Below, piece by piece: positions 1-5,355 of a stretch of DNA of 5,355 nt. The position numbers and the translations under genes were made by a program. The stretch is from Pseudomonadales bacterium (GTDB lineage: Bacteria > Pseudomonadota > Gammaproteobacteria > Pseudomonadales > Pseudohongiellaceae). Each line of letters opens with the position of its first letter. Positions within the stretch are counted from its first letter, which is position 1. Location: positions 1 through 5,355 of the forward strand of contig JAKSCP010000507.1 of assembly GCA_022360535.1 (NCBI GenBank), in the 5' to 3' direction. Below the pieces are notes generated by a model, which saw nothing but the letters and a program-made list of their open reading frames with translations, made no database searches and was not told the origin of the DNA.

Positions 1-306
1 GAGCACACTGTGCACAGTTAGCGCCGTTACCAGACTCAATCCCTGAAGCTGAGCCGAACCAGATGAAAAATGATGCAACAGACTCATGTAGAGACCACCA
101 CCTGCCGGGCTGTGCCAGGTTCTTCCTCGACGTCCTCTGCCAGCAGATTGGGCATCGGCGACTACCAAGTGATTTCCGTGGTTACCAGAGTCCAGCAGAC
201 GAAAAGCCTCAAGATTGGTTGAATCAATCTCATCGTAAACATGAATGGCCTGCAACATCTGCCTGCCAGACTTCGTAAGTTGATTCTCGATGAGTTGTTT
301 ATCCAT
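1..306 (-). CDS. birA: Biotin-[acetyl-CoA-carboxylase] ligase, N-terminal part (cut by left edge)
   Basis: This is the first 102 residues of a biotin-protein ligase, the cytoplasmic enzyme that makes biotinyl-AMP and joins biotin to the carrier subunit of carboxylases. Seen: the frame reads from an ATG at 306 to base 1 with no stop and continues past the edge. It contains DEIDSTN (residues 25-31), the strand and loop that begin the catalytic domain, then ADAQSAGRGRRGRTW (50-64), which includes the family's biotinyl-AMP-binding loop GRGRRGR-W, then LYMSL (72-76) and LSLVTALTV (90-98). Order and spacing fit E. coli BirA. The E. coli protein has a DNA-binding domain before DSTN; here only about 27 residues precede it and a TAG lies two codons upstream of the ATG, so this is a monofunctional enzyme without the repressor domain. 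No clear Shine-Dalgarno precedes the start. It lies 122 bases downstream of cstA, behind a terminator. The family call is firm; the C-terminal part is unseen. Confidence 0.93.
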   Translation of the reverse strand, partial: MDKQLIENQLTKSGRQMLQAIHVYDEIDSTNLEAFRLLDSGNHGNHLVVADAQSAGRGRRGRTWHSPAGGGLYMSLLHHFSSGSAQLQGLSLVTALTVHSVL

Positions 307-344
307 AGAATGCTAACTGACGCCTTTGAAAAGAGACATGGAAC

Positions 345-387
345 AAAAAAGGAGCGGCCCAGTGTTGCTGCACTAATGACCACTCCT
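345..387 (-). terminator. Rho-independent terminator after cstA
   Basis: Read on the minus strand, GGAGTGG (386-380) can pair with CCGCTCC (357-351), with one G-U pair. Inside it, AGTG (377-374 side) and CACT form a second 4-bp helix: on the plus strand these are AGTG 361-364 and CACT 371-374 around a six-base loop. The stem is followed directly by six T residues (350-345). It sits 42 bases past the cstA stop and 38 bases before the birA start, so it probably ends the cstA transcript and separates birA from it. Pairing was found by eye without an energy calculation. The asymmetric internal loop (3 against 5 bases) makes it less than ideal. Confidence 0.6.
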
Positions 388-393
388 CATTTC

Positions 394-410
394 GCCAGGT
401 ACAACCTGGC
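394..410. repeat. Perfect 7-bp hairpin GCCAGGT-ACA-ACCTGGC
   Basis: GCCAGGT (394-400) and ACCTGGC (404-410) are perfect inverted arms around a three-base loop, 18 bases past the cstA stop. No T-run follows on either strand, so it is not a terminator by itself. It may protect the 3' end of the cstA message or pause polymerase ahead of the terminator at 345-387. The role is inferred. Confidence 0.55.
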
Positions 411-428
411 AACTGCTTCCTGGCTGGT

Positions 429-2135
429 TTAAGACGCGACTGACTCGTCTCCTCCACCAGCGCTGTCCTCACTGCGCAACTTCTGAATCGTCGACCAGGC
501 TTCCAGTACGATGAACACAGAAGACACCATGACTGCCACCTGAATAATCACCAGAATCCACTGGCCACGCTCGATGTAGTCCATGACATACCAGACACCC
601 GCCCAGGACGCCATCACCAGGATGAAGCATAGCGGAGCGATGAGGTATTTTGCAGGCCGACCCAGCTTAATGAGATACACCGAAATCACAATCAAAGTCA
701 TGCTGGCAAGAATCTGGTTGGTGGCACCGAACACTGGCCAAATCAGAGTGCCGCCGTCACCTGGGTAGTTACCATTGGACACCCCGAATGCCAGCAGCAA
801 ACAGGCACCCACCGCGACAAAGGTAGAGATGTAGTTACTTTTCAGCGGTTCGATGTTGTAGATGTTGCCCCACTCCTGAATGATATATCGAGTAAGACGC
901 AGACCGGCATCCATAGTGGTACCAGCGAACAGTACTACCATCACTGCCAGCATGGTTTGCGCAAAGGTTAAGGAAATTCCCCAACCTTCTGAGATCAACA
1001 AAGCACCACCAGAGATAAAACCGCCTGCCGAAGGTCCGCCAGTAATAGTGGGATAGATTTCGTGCCAACCACCGGCTGCAGTTGCGGCATACAAAGAACC
1101 GGTAACTGCCACAATGGTGATCAATGCCAATGAGCCCTCACCCAGAGCACCAAGATAACCGACGAAACGCGCATCCTTTTCGTTGTTCAGCTGCTTGGCA
1201 CTGGTTCCGGAAGACACGATACCGTGAAAGCCTGATAGCGCACCGCAGGCGATGGTGACAAACAAAATTGGAAAAATAGGTGGCGTACCTTCTGCCACAT
1301 CATTAATCATTGGCGCAGCCACATCAGGCATGGTCAACAGTACTGCCGTGTACAGTACGAAAAGTCCGAGCACCAATTGCGCACCGTTAATGTAATCACG
1401 AGGTTGCAATAGCAGCCAAACCGGCAGCATCGACGCGATACCCGCGTATATATAGAGAAGGATGATCCAGTTACCGTGGCCGCCTAAACCGAAGATATCT
1501 CCCGGTAGTGCCAGTGGCATCAATCCACCGATATAGATAGTGAAATAAAGAATACTCACCCCCACAACCGAGATGGCAAGCAGGTTAAATTTTCGGCGAA
1601 TGAGTACACCCACTGCCACTGCCACCGGGATAGCAGCCCAGGCAGGAAAAACAGATTCAGGATAAATGATCATTTCGTCGGCGATGATGGTGGCGAACAT
1701 GGCATTCACCAATACCAACAACAGGAAGATGATGATCATGAGAACGGATCGAACGCGAATACCGACGATCGATTCGGACAAGGCACCAATCGACTTGGCA
1801 TCATGGCGATTACTTGCCCACAGCGCACCGAAGTCGTGCACGCCAGCGAAAAAGATAGAACCGAAAGTTACCCAGAGTAGTGCCGGCAACCAACCCCAGT
1901 AGACTGCAATGGCAGGACCAACAATAGGTGCAGCACCTGCAACAGCAGTGAAGTGAGATCCCCACAATACAAATTTATTAGTGGGCACGTAGTCAACGCC
2001 GTCTTCAAATTTATGAGCCGGGGTCTGGTAGTTGGGGTCGAGCTGATAGATTTTCTCAGCGATAAACTTCGAATAGACAAACCATCCGAAGCAAAATCCG
2101 ACCAGTCCAAAGAGGACGATGAAGATCGAGGACAT
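429..2135 (-). CDS. cstA: CstA-family carbon starvation transporter
   Basis: This is a 568-residue inner-membrane protein of the CstA/BtsT family. E. coli members take up pyruvate by proton symport, and CstA is also linked to peptide use during carbon starvation. Seen: about 14-16 hydrophobic segments. Family motifs occur in order: YSKFIAEKIYQLD (21-33), a TPA...DGVDYVPTNK stretch (38-54), GSHFTAVAGAAPIVGPA (59-75), GVHDFGALWASNRH (98-111), ACGALSGFHGIVSSGTS (296-312), FAGTTMDAGLRLTRYIIQEW (403-422) and WPVFGATNQILA (466-477). It is shorter than E. coli CstA (about 700 residues), as expected for the short branch of the family; both ends look complete, with a hydrophilic tail at 551-568. ATG at 2135 is supported by GGGAGAG five bases upstream and a promoter at 2166-2196. 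No small YbdD/YjiX-type gene follows; birA does. Substrate is inferred from the family and could be pyruvate or peptides. Confidence 0.93.
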   Translation of the reverse strand: MSSIFIVLFGLVGFCFGWFVYSKFIAEKIYQLDPNYQTPAHKFEDGVDYVPTNKFVLWGSHFTAVAGAAPIVGPAIAVYWGWLPALLWVTFGSIFFAGVHDFGALWASNRHDAKSIGALSESIVGIRVRSVLMIIIFLLLVLVNAMFATIIADEMIIYPESVFPAWAAIPVAVAVGVLIRRKFNLLAISVVGVSILYFTIYIGGLMPLALPGDIFGLGGHGNWIILLYIYAGIASMLPVWLLLQPRDYINGAQLVLGLFVLYTAVLLTMPDVAAPMINDVAEGTPPIFPILFVTIACGALSGFHGIVSSGTSAKQLNNEKDARFVGYLGALGEGSLALITIVAVTGSLYAATAAGGWHEIYPTITGGPSAGGFISGGALLISEGWGISLTFAQTMLAVMVVLFAGTTMDAGLRLTRYIIQEWGNIYNIEPLKSNYISTFVAVGACLLLAFGVSNGNYPGDGGTLIWPVFGATNQILASMTLIVISVYLIKLGRPAKYLIAPLCFILVMASWAGVWYVMDYIERGQWILVIIQVAVMVSSVFIVLEAWSTIQKLRSEDSAGGGDESVAS

Positions 2136-2140
2136 AGAAA

Positions 2141-2147
2141 CTCTCCC
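2141..2147 (-). promoter_or_regulatory. Ribosome binding site of cstA
   Basis: GGGAGAG on the minus strand, five bases before the ATG at 2135, is a good Shine-Dalgarno match and fixes this start. Confidence 0.7.
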
Positions 2148-2165
2148 GACTGCTTTTAGTTATTT

Positions 2166-2196
2166 ATTATAAATTTGAAGCTTCGAATCATAGCAA
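2166..2196 (-). promoter_or_regulatory. Candidate sigma-70 promoter of cstA
   Basis: On the minus strand TTGCTA (2196-2191) is followed after 17 bases by TTTATA (2173-2168). A consensus TATAAT overlaps it two bases further on (2171-2166, spacer 19). Transcription would start near 2160, giving a leader of about 25 bases with the Shine-Dalgarno centrally placed. The -10 is strong and the -35 moderate. The spacer holds a near-perfect palindrome, which suggests an operator. Confidence 0.5.
2173..2188. promoter_or_regulatory. Palindrome in the cstA promoter spacer
   Basis: ATTTGAAGCTTCGAAT is a 16-base palindrome with one mismatched pair (T2176/G2185), centred on AAGCTT. It lies between the proposed -35 and -10 boxes, where a bound repressor would block polymerase. 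No known regulator's consensus is recognised; operator function is inferred from symmetry and position only. Confidence 0.35.
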
Positions 2197-2225
2197 GTTA
2201 GCGCTCTTTGGGCCAAGCCATAAAA

Positions 2226-2261
2226 CAGCGCAATGGGTCAATAAATCAATAACTTGCGCTG
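2226..2261. repeat. 8-bp inverted repeat CAGCGCAA / TTGCGCTG upstream of cstA
   Basis: CAGCGCAA (2226-2233) and TTGCGCTG (2254-2261) are perfect inverted arms separated by 20 AT-rich bases. The half-site is repeated elsewhere in the same gap: CAGCGCAA at 2419-2426, and the variant CAGCGAAT at 2266-2273 (as GCAGCGAAT from 2265) and 2295-2302. Centred roughly 85 bases upstream of the likely cstA transcription start, it is a plausible regulator-binding array. Confidence 0.45.
2244..2256 (+). promoter_or_regulatory. Candidate IHF site
   Basis: AATCAATAACTTG matches the established IHF core consensus WATCAANNNNTTR at every fixed position, and AT-rich bases flank its left side. It overlaps the right arm of the inverted repeat at 2226-2261 and lies about 85-95 bases upstream of the probable cstA start of transcription, a typical location for IHF bending. 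Matches to so short a consensus also arise by chance. Confidence 0.35.
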
Positions 2262-2500
2262 GTTGCAGCGAATAGGAAAGATATCCCCAACGAGCAGCGA
2301 ATTTTTCGCCTCAACTCGGCAGACCAAAGCTACGCTTTTGCTTTGAATCGTTCTTTGCTGAAGCGAGTATGGAATTATCTGACAGCACAAGAGCTTTAAT
2401 CGCTACGCACTGGATTGACAGCGCAACCAGCCGGTAAAAATACCAGTCGCACCCAAGGCAGATTCCCGTGAAGAAGCTGGATCGTCATTCAAACCGGGAC

Positions 2501-4288
2501 TTATTGGTGGGGTACGGTTTTATGGTAGGAAAAATAACCAATAAACATCTCATTCCAGCTCTGAGCACCCCCGCGCACCGTGGCGCCTGGATCTGGATTT
2601 CCCAGATTAAAAGCTGAGTTATCGAACGCTCCTTCCACTATCACCCTTGAGCCAGCGGGCAAAAGCATGGGCTCAGAGAGCCGATAGGTTGGCTGCCAGT
2701 TAAAGTTGTAGTCAGGCACATTGATGATATCGTCCTGCGTACCATCGGGGTAAACCACACGGAACTTCATATACTTGCCGCGATAGTGCATATGCGGACG
2801 CAAACCATGCAGCATGATCTCGTCTTTAAAGACATGGCTTGCACTCATCTTGTGCTCTGAAACACCCGGTGGGATCACAATATTGCGACCCCCATGACTT
2901 AGAGCGTAGGTTGAGTATTGATACTTTGGCTGCTCATCTGCGAAGTACAGGCCAAGCAGGGTTTTGTCGATAGTCTCTCTACCAAAAGTGGTGTAGTGCA
3001 ACGACATTTGTACAGCCGACCCTTTAGGGACAAACATGCCGGCCTCGCCTGGATAGGTAGCTGCCTCATCTTTCCCGGGCGCATACCCTTCCAGGAATTC
3101 GCGGTACTGATCGTTTTCCCCTTCAACGATTTTCTCAGCGTAGTCAGCAGGCACGATATAACTAAGCAGGTGATGCAAGACGCGCCGATCGCCGGGCAGA
3201 TGTTGCACTGACTTTATCCAGACATCTTCTTCGAATGGCAGATTGATGGTGACGTTCTCATAGTCCAATACGCCAGTGGCGGGCACGGTAAACGCTGGAA
3301 CTTCCACAATGTAATCAGGTTCGCCCAGTTCCCATTCCGAATTGGGAGACTCAATAAGTGTTAGCGGATCTGTCTTGCCGTTGCCGCGAGGAGAACCTGC
3401 ATCAATCCAATGCACAAGAGTTTGTAACTCTTTCGAATCCATATAACGTGCGTTAGTAAAATGATTTACGTTGGGATCGACCTGTGCTGGTGGCATGCGC
3501 TTGGTGAGCATGACTTCCTTCATCATCGGAGCCCAGCCCTGCACCATCATGTGTGAATTCATGGCAAATGGAGCGATCCCACCCTCACGATGACAACTAG
3601 CGCATTTTTCGACAAGGATCGGCGCAACCTCTGAACTGTAATCAGGAACTGCGGCGAGATCGGCATCGCGCCCAGGAAAATCAAGCTCGCAACCAGCCAC
3701 TGCTGTGGTTACAGTATTTGTGAGCAAATCCCATTCATCATTAACTATGTGAGAGAGTGTTTGGGATAGATAGCTGGTGTCAGTTACTTGGGCAGTGTTT
3801 ATCGATGGGTCCGCCCTTCCTGACTCGAGATCCAAACCTCCGCGGTACAGCACGCGAAAACGATCCGGTTCAACCACCAGTATTTCGCCCGCCTGCTGGA
3901 TTCCCAATAACTCCGCCACCAGTTGGCTCGAGTCCACCAGAATCGGCATGTCGAGTTGATAGAGACGATTCAGCTCTCTGCTGTCCTCGAAGGAAGTTTC
4001 AGCGGTTGAGTTAAGCGCAAGAAAGGCAACACCCTGGCTTTCCCAAGTGGTTTGCAGTAAACGATATTTGTGCAGGTTCGCCAGAGTATTTTCGCAGGAG
4101 GCCGCCATTGAAACGATTGCGATAGCCTTGTTACCGCCATATTTACGCAGTTGATGGAAGGAGCCTTCGGAATCGAGTAACGCAAAATCCGCTACCCGCT
4201 CGTTCTCGGCTACGGACCAATGAGTGAATGCCAGCAGCGCCAGAACGACGGCAAATCGAACGCGTCCGATGAGGTGCACCAGTTGCAT
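2501..4288 (-). CDS. Exported redoxin / cytochrome c / PHM-like copper monooxygenase fusion
   Basis: This is a 595-residue protein with three modules. Residues 1-27 are a signal peptide (arginines, then hydrophobic FAVVLALLAF, cleavage likely after SVA), so it acts in the periplasm or outside. Residues 31-190 form a thioredoxin-fold redoxin domain with one cysteine at the active position (SCENT, Cys65) and no CxxC pair. Residues 215-305 are a small c-type cytochrome: CASCH (229-233) binds haem and Met265 in KRMPP is the likely second axial ligand. Residues 325-590 match the ascorbate-dependent copper type II monooxygenases (PHM, dopamine beta-hydroxylase). HH372-373 and His431 in SLHY correspond to the CuH ligands, and HMH (His499, His501) plus Met581 to the CuM ligands, with spacings close to PHM. 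This domain has no cysteines, unlike the disulfide-rich animal enzymes. Similar fusions occur in other bacteria without known substrate. The start is supported by the signal peptide and a weak AGAGAA seven bases upstream. Enzymatic activity is inferred. Confidence 0.88.
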   Translation of the reverse strand: MQLVHLIGRVRFAVVLALLAFTHWSVAENERVADFALLDSEGSFHQLRKYGGNKAIAIVSMAASCENTLANLHKYRLLQTTWESQGVAFLALNSTAETSFEDSRELNRLYQLDMPILVDSSQLVAELLGIQQAGEILVVEPDRFRVLYRGGLDLESGRADPSINTAQVTDTSYLSQTLSHIVNDEWDLLTNTVTTAVAGCELDFPGRDADLAAVPDYSSEVAPILVEKCASCHREGGIAPFAMNSHMMVQGWAPMMKEVMLTKRMPPAQVDPNVNHFTNARYMDSKELQTLVHWIDAGSPRGNGKTDPLTLIESPNSEWELGEPDYIVEVPAFTVPATGVLDYENVTINLPFEEDVWIKSVQHLPGDRRVLHHLLSYIVPADYAEKIVEGENDQYREFLEGYAPGKDEAATYPGEAGMFVPKGSAVQMSLHYTTFGRETIDKTLLGLYFADEQPKYQYSTYALSHGGRNIVIPPGVSEHKMSASHVFKDEIMLHGLRPHMHYRGKYMKFRVVYPDGTQDDIINVPDYNFNWQPTYRLSEPMLLPAGSRVIVEGAFDNSAFNLGNPDPGATVRGGAQSWNEMFIGYFSYHKTVPHQ

Positions 4289-4295
4289 AATGAAG

Positions 4296-4301
4296 TTCTC
4301 T
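4296..4301 (-). promoter_or_regulatory. Weak ribosome binding site of the redoxin/haem/copper gene
   Basis: AGAGAA on the minus strand lies seven bases before the ATG at 4288. It is a poor Shine-Dalgarno match, but the start it supports gives a well-formed signal peptide. Confidence 0.4.
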
Positions 4302-4316
4302 AAGCAGGAACCTAAA

Positions 4317-4346
4317 GCTTAGCTCAATGAGTGCGTCTGGCTAAGC
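4317..4346. repeat. 7-bp inverted repeat in the leader of the redoxin/haem/copper gene
   Basis: GCTTAGC (4317-4323) and GCTAAGC (4340-4346) are perfect inverted arms 16 bases apart, lying 29-58 bases upstream of the start codon. They could be an operator or a leader hairpin. No T-run follows, so a terminator is unlikely. No convincing -35/-10 pair was found in this 149-base gap; TTGTCA (near 4365-4370, minus strand) is the best -35 candidate but lacks a good -10. Confidence 0.4.
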
Positions 4347-4437
4347 AACTGAGTGTAAGCCTTTGTGACAATTTGCAACCCAGTTCGGCATAAACCTCTG
4401 TTTTATAAGGTTATTTTGAGAGCTAGGCAAGAAAACA

Positions 4438-5355
4438 CTAGTTCTTTGCCTGCAGTTTCTGACCAATGCCGTAGCTGGAAAAACTCTCGATCAGGGAGAA
4501 GCGTCGGAACAGCTCGTACATACCCCAGAGCACCCCGACGATAACGATCAACAGCATGCCCCAGCGCATCAGGGCGGCGAAGAACATGGCATCGAAAACA
4601 GGCCATTGATACTGGAATTGGGACAACTGACCCCCTCTATCAAGCATCCAGTGCCAGGCGCTATGTGCAAGCAAAGCGGACAACAAGATACACCCGATAC
4701 GCTCCTCTACCAGATACTTAAACAACAAGTTCAAAACTGGAATTACCAGTATTAGCACCAGAATCTGCCCGAGCTCTACGCCGATATTGAACGCCAACAG
4801 TGACGAGAATAAATGCCCACCAGCAAACTGCAGCGTCTCACTAAACAAGAATGAAAAGCCGAAACCGTGTACCAGGCCAAAACCGAAGGTCACCATCCAT
4901 CGATGCTCCATTTTTGCACCAACGATGTTTTCAAACGCCATGTACACAATCGATAAGGCGATGAGCGTCTCAATCAAGGGCGGAAACCACAACACACTTG
5001 GCGCCATGCCAAAGGCGGAACTAATCAAGGTGATTGAGTGGGCGATGGTGAACGAAGTAACGACAGGTATCAGGGCGCGAATGCTGCGCAGAGGTATTAC
5101 CAGGCAAAAGAGAAAAAGCAGGTGGTCGACCCCTTCCAGGATATGATCGAAACCCATGGCGATGAAACGAAGTGCCGCCTGGTGCCAGCGCGGATCCAGT
5201 TCGACCACCCCAGGATTGCCGAGATAGTTGAAGGCTCTCTCCGCCCCATTGGGGACCAGGAAGCGCAATACTGTTGTCGTCTCATCTGACAAGGTGCCAA
5301 GCTGTGGATTCACCGAAAAATCTGAGTCTTCAGATTGGATGGGATAGGTCACCAA
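4438..5355 (-). CDS. HupE/UreJ-family membrane protein, C-terminal part (cut by right edge)
   Basis: This is the last 305 residues of an integral membrane protein of the HupE/UreJ type 2 family; the frame is open at the right edge and ends with TAG at 4438. HupE and UreJ proteins are associated with nickel supply to hydrogenase or urease, but the type 2 branch is mostly uncharacterised. Seen, numbered from the edge: a soluble stretch (1-62) that looks like the end of an extracytoplasmic domain, then about six or seven membrane segments. Conserved polar motifs are GFDHILEGVDHLLF (68-81), FTIAHSITL (102-110), FGLVHGFGF (159-167), AFNIGVELGQ (188-197) and LLAHSAWHW (228-236); their buried His, Asp, Asn and Glu residues could handle a metal ion. 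The first codon in view is TTG at the last base of the window and is unlikely to be the true start. It is followed after 149 bases by the redoxin/haem/copper gene in the same direction. No hydrogenase or urease gene is in view, so nickel should not be assumed. Confidence 0.85.
   Translation of the reverse strand: MVTYPIQSEDSDFSVNPQLGTLSDETTTVLRFLVPNGAERAFNYLGNPGVVELDPRWHQAALRFIAMGFDHILEGVDHLLFLFCLVIPLRSIRALIPVVTSFTIAHSITLISSAFGMAPSVLWFPPLIETLIALSIVYMAFENIVGAKMEHRWMVTFGFGLVHGFGFSFLFSETLQFAGGHLFSSLLAFNIGVELGQILVLILVIPVLNLLFKYLVEERIGCILLSALLAHSAWHWMLDRGGQLSQFQYQWPVFDAMFFAALMRWGMLLIVIVGVLWGMYELFRRFSLIESFSSYGIGQKLQAKN

Larger units (their letters stand above)
2136..2500. other. 365-base intergenic region, no gene seen
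   Basis: This gap between the cstA start and the stop of the redoxin/haem/copper gene holds no convincing coding frame in either direction. The cstA promoter, palindrome, inverted repeat and IHF-like site occupy its cstA-proximal part. Further out are small hairpins, GCGAA-TTT-TTCGC (2297-2309) and CAAAGC...GCTTTG (2325-2345), and a distant 9-bp inverted pair, GCTGGTTGC (2258-2266) with GCAACCAGC (2423-2431). No T-tailed terminator for the upstream gene was recognised near 2500. The length suggests regulated control of cstA rather than spacer. Confidence 0.6.

Noticed and set aside
162..383. 73-residue open frame on the minus strand
   Set aside because: It overlaps birA in another frame and runs through the terminator; the birA frame has unmistakable family motifs and this one has none.
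63..432. Two plus-strand open frames (63-278 and 241-432)
   Set aside because: The first lies opposite birA; the second covers the start of birA and the terminator region. Neither has a recognisable motif or ribosome binding site.
2369..2437. 22-codon plus-strand open frame in the 365-base gap
   Set aside because: It has an ATG and a stop but only a weak upstream signal (AAGCGAG) and no recognisable product; frames this short are common by chance.
2190..2500. CRP site expected upstream of cstA from E. coli regulation
   Set aside because: No TGTGA-N6-TCACA-like site was found by eye in the gap.
2918..3211. 97-residue plus-strand open frame
   Set aside because: It lies opposite the copper domain, whose ligand pattern confirms the minus-strand frame.
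4393..4412. Hairpin AACCT...AGGTT after the HupE/UreJ-like gene, considered as a terminator
   Set aside because: The stem is only 5 bp with a 10-base loop and no clean T-run follows on the minus strand; read-through into the next gene remains possible.
4787..5146. 119-residue plus-strand open frame
   Set aside because: It lies wholly opposite the HupE/UreJ-like gene, is rich in charged residues and shows no domain; it is an antisense shadow.
5353..5355. TTG at the right edge as the start of the HupE/UreJ-like protein
   Set aside because: It is the first codon in view of a frame still open at the edge, and the family normally has an extracytoplasmic domain before this point, so the true start is most likely outside the window.

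Overview
The window is 5,355 bases of what looks like a Gammaproteobacterial chromosome, probably from a free-living aerobe. The evidence is the style of the proteins (a short CstA, a BirA-type ligase, a HupE/UreJ-like membrane protein, an exported haem/copper protein), roughly balanced base composition, and E. coli-like promoter and ribosome-binding signals. The genus cannot be read from the sequence. I see no mobile element, CRISPR array, tRNA or rRNA.

All four genes lie on the minus strand, so transcription runs from the right edge to the left. In that order they are: (1) the C-terminal 305 residues of a HupE/UreJ-type membrane protein, cut by the right edge (4438-5355); (2) a 595-residue exported protein that joins a redoxin domain, a single c-type haem domain and a peptidylglycine-monooxygenase-like dicopper module (2501-4288); (3) a 568-residue CstA-family transporter (429-2135); (4) the first 102 residues of a biotin-protein ligase, cut by the left edge (1-306), which starts directly with the catalytic domain and has no DNA-binding domain.

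The gaps differ in character. The 149-base gap between the HupE-like gene and the redoxin/haem/copper gene carries a 7-bp inverted repeat in the leader. The 365-base gap upstream of cstA has no convincing gene. It holds a compact promoter, a palindrome between the -35 and -10 boxes, a perfect match to the IHF consensus lying inside an 8-bp inverted repeat, and several copies of a CAGCG(C/A)A(A/T) motif. The 122-base gap between cstA and birA contains a good Rho-independent terminator and a second small hairpin, so birA is probably transcribed separately.

Functionally, cstA (pyruvate or peptide uptake in starvation) and birA (biotin attachment to carboxylases) are housekeeping genes with no strong tie to the other two. 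The most interesting part is the right half: a membrane protein of a family linked to metal transport sits next to a periplasmic protein that keeps all six copper ligands of the PHM/DBH monooxygenases and has its own haem domain. A joint metal-supply and oxidation role is inference. The three-domain architecture resembles uncharacterised proteins known from other bacteria, so it is poorly understood rather than new.
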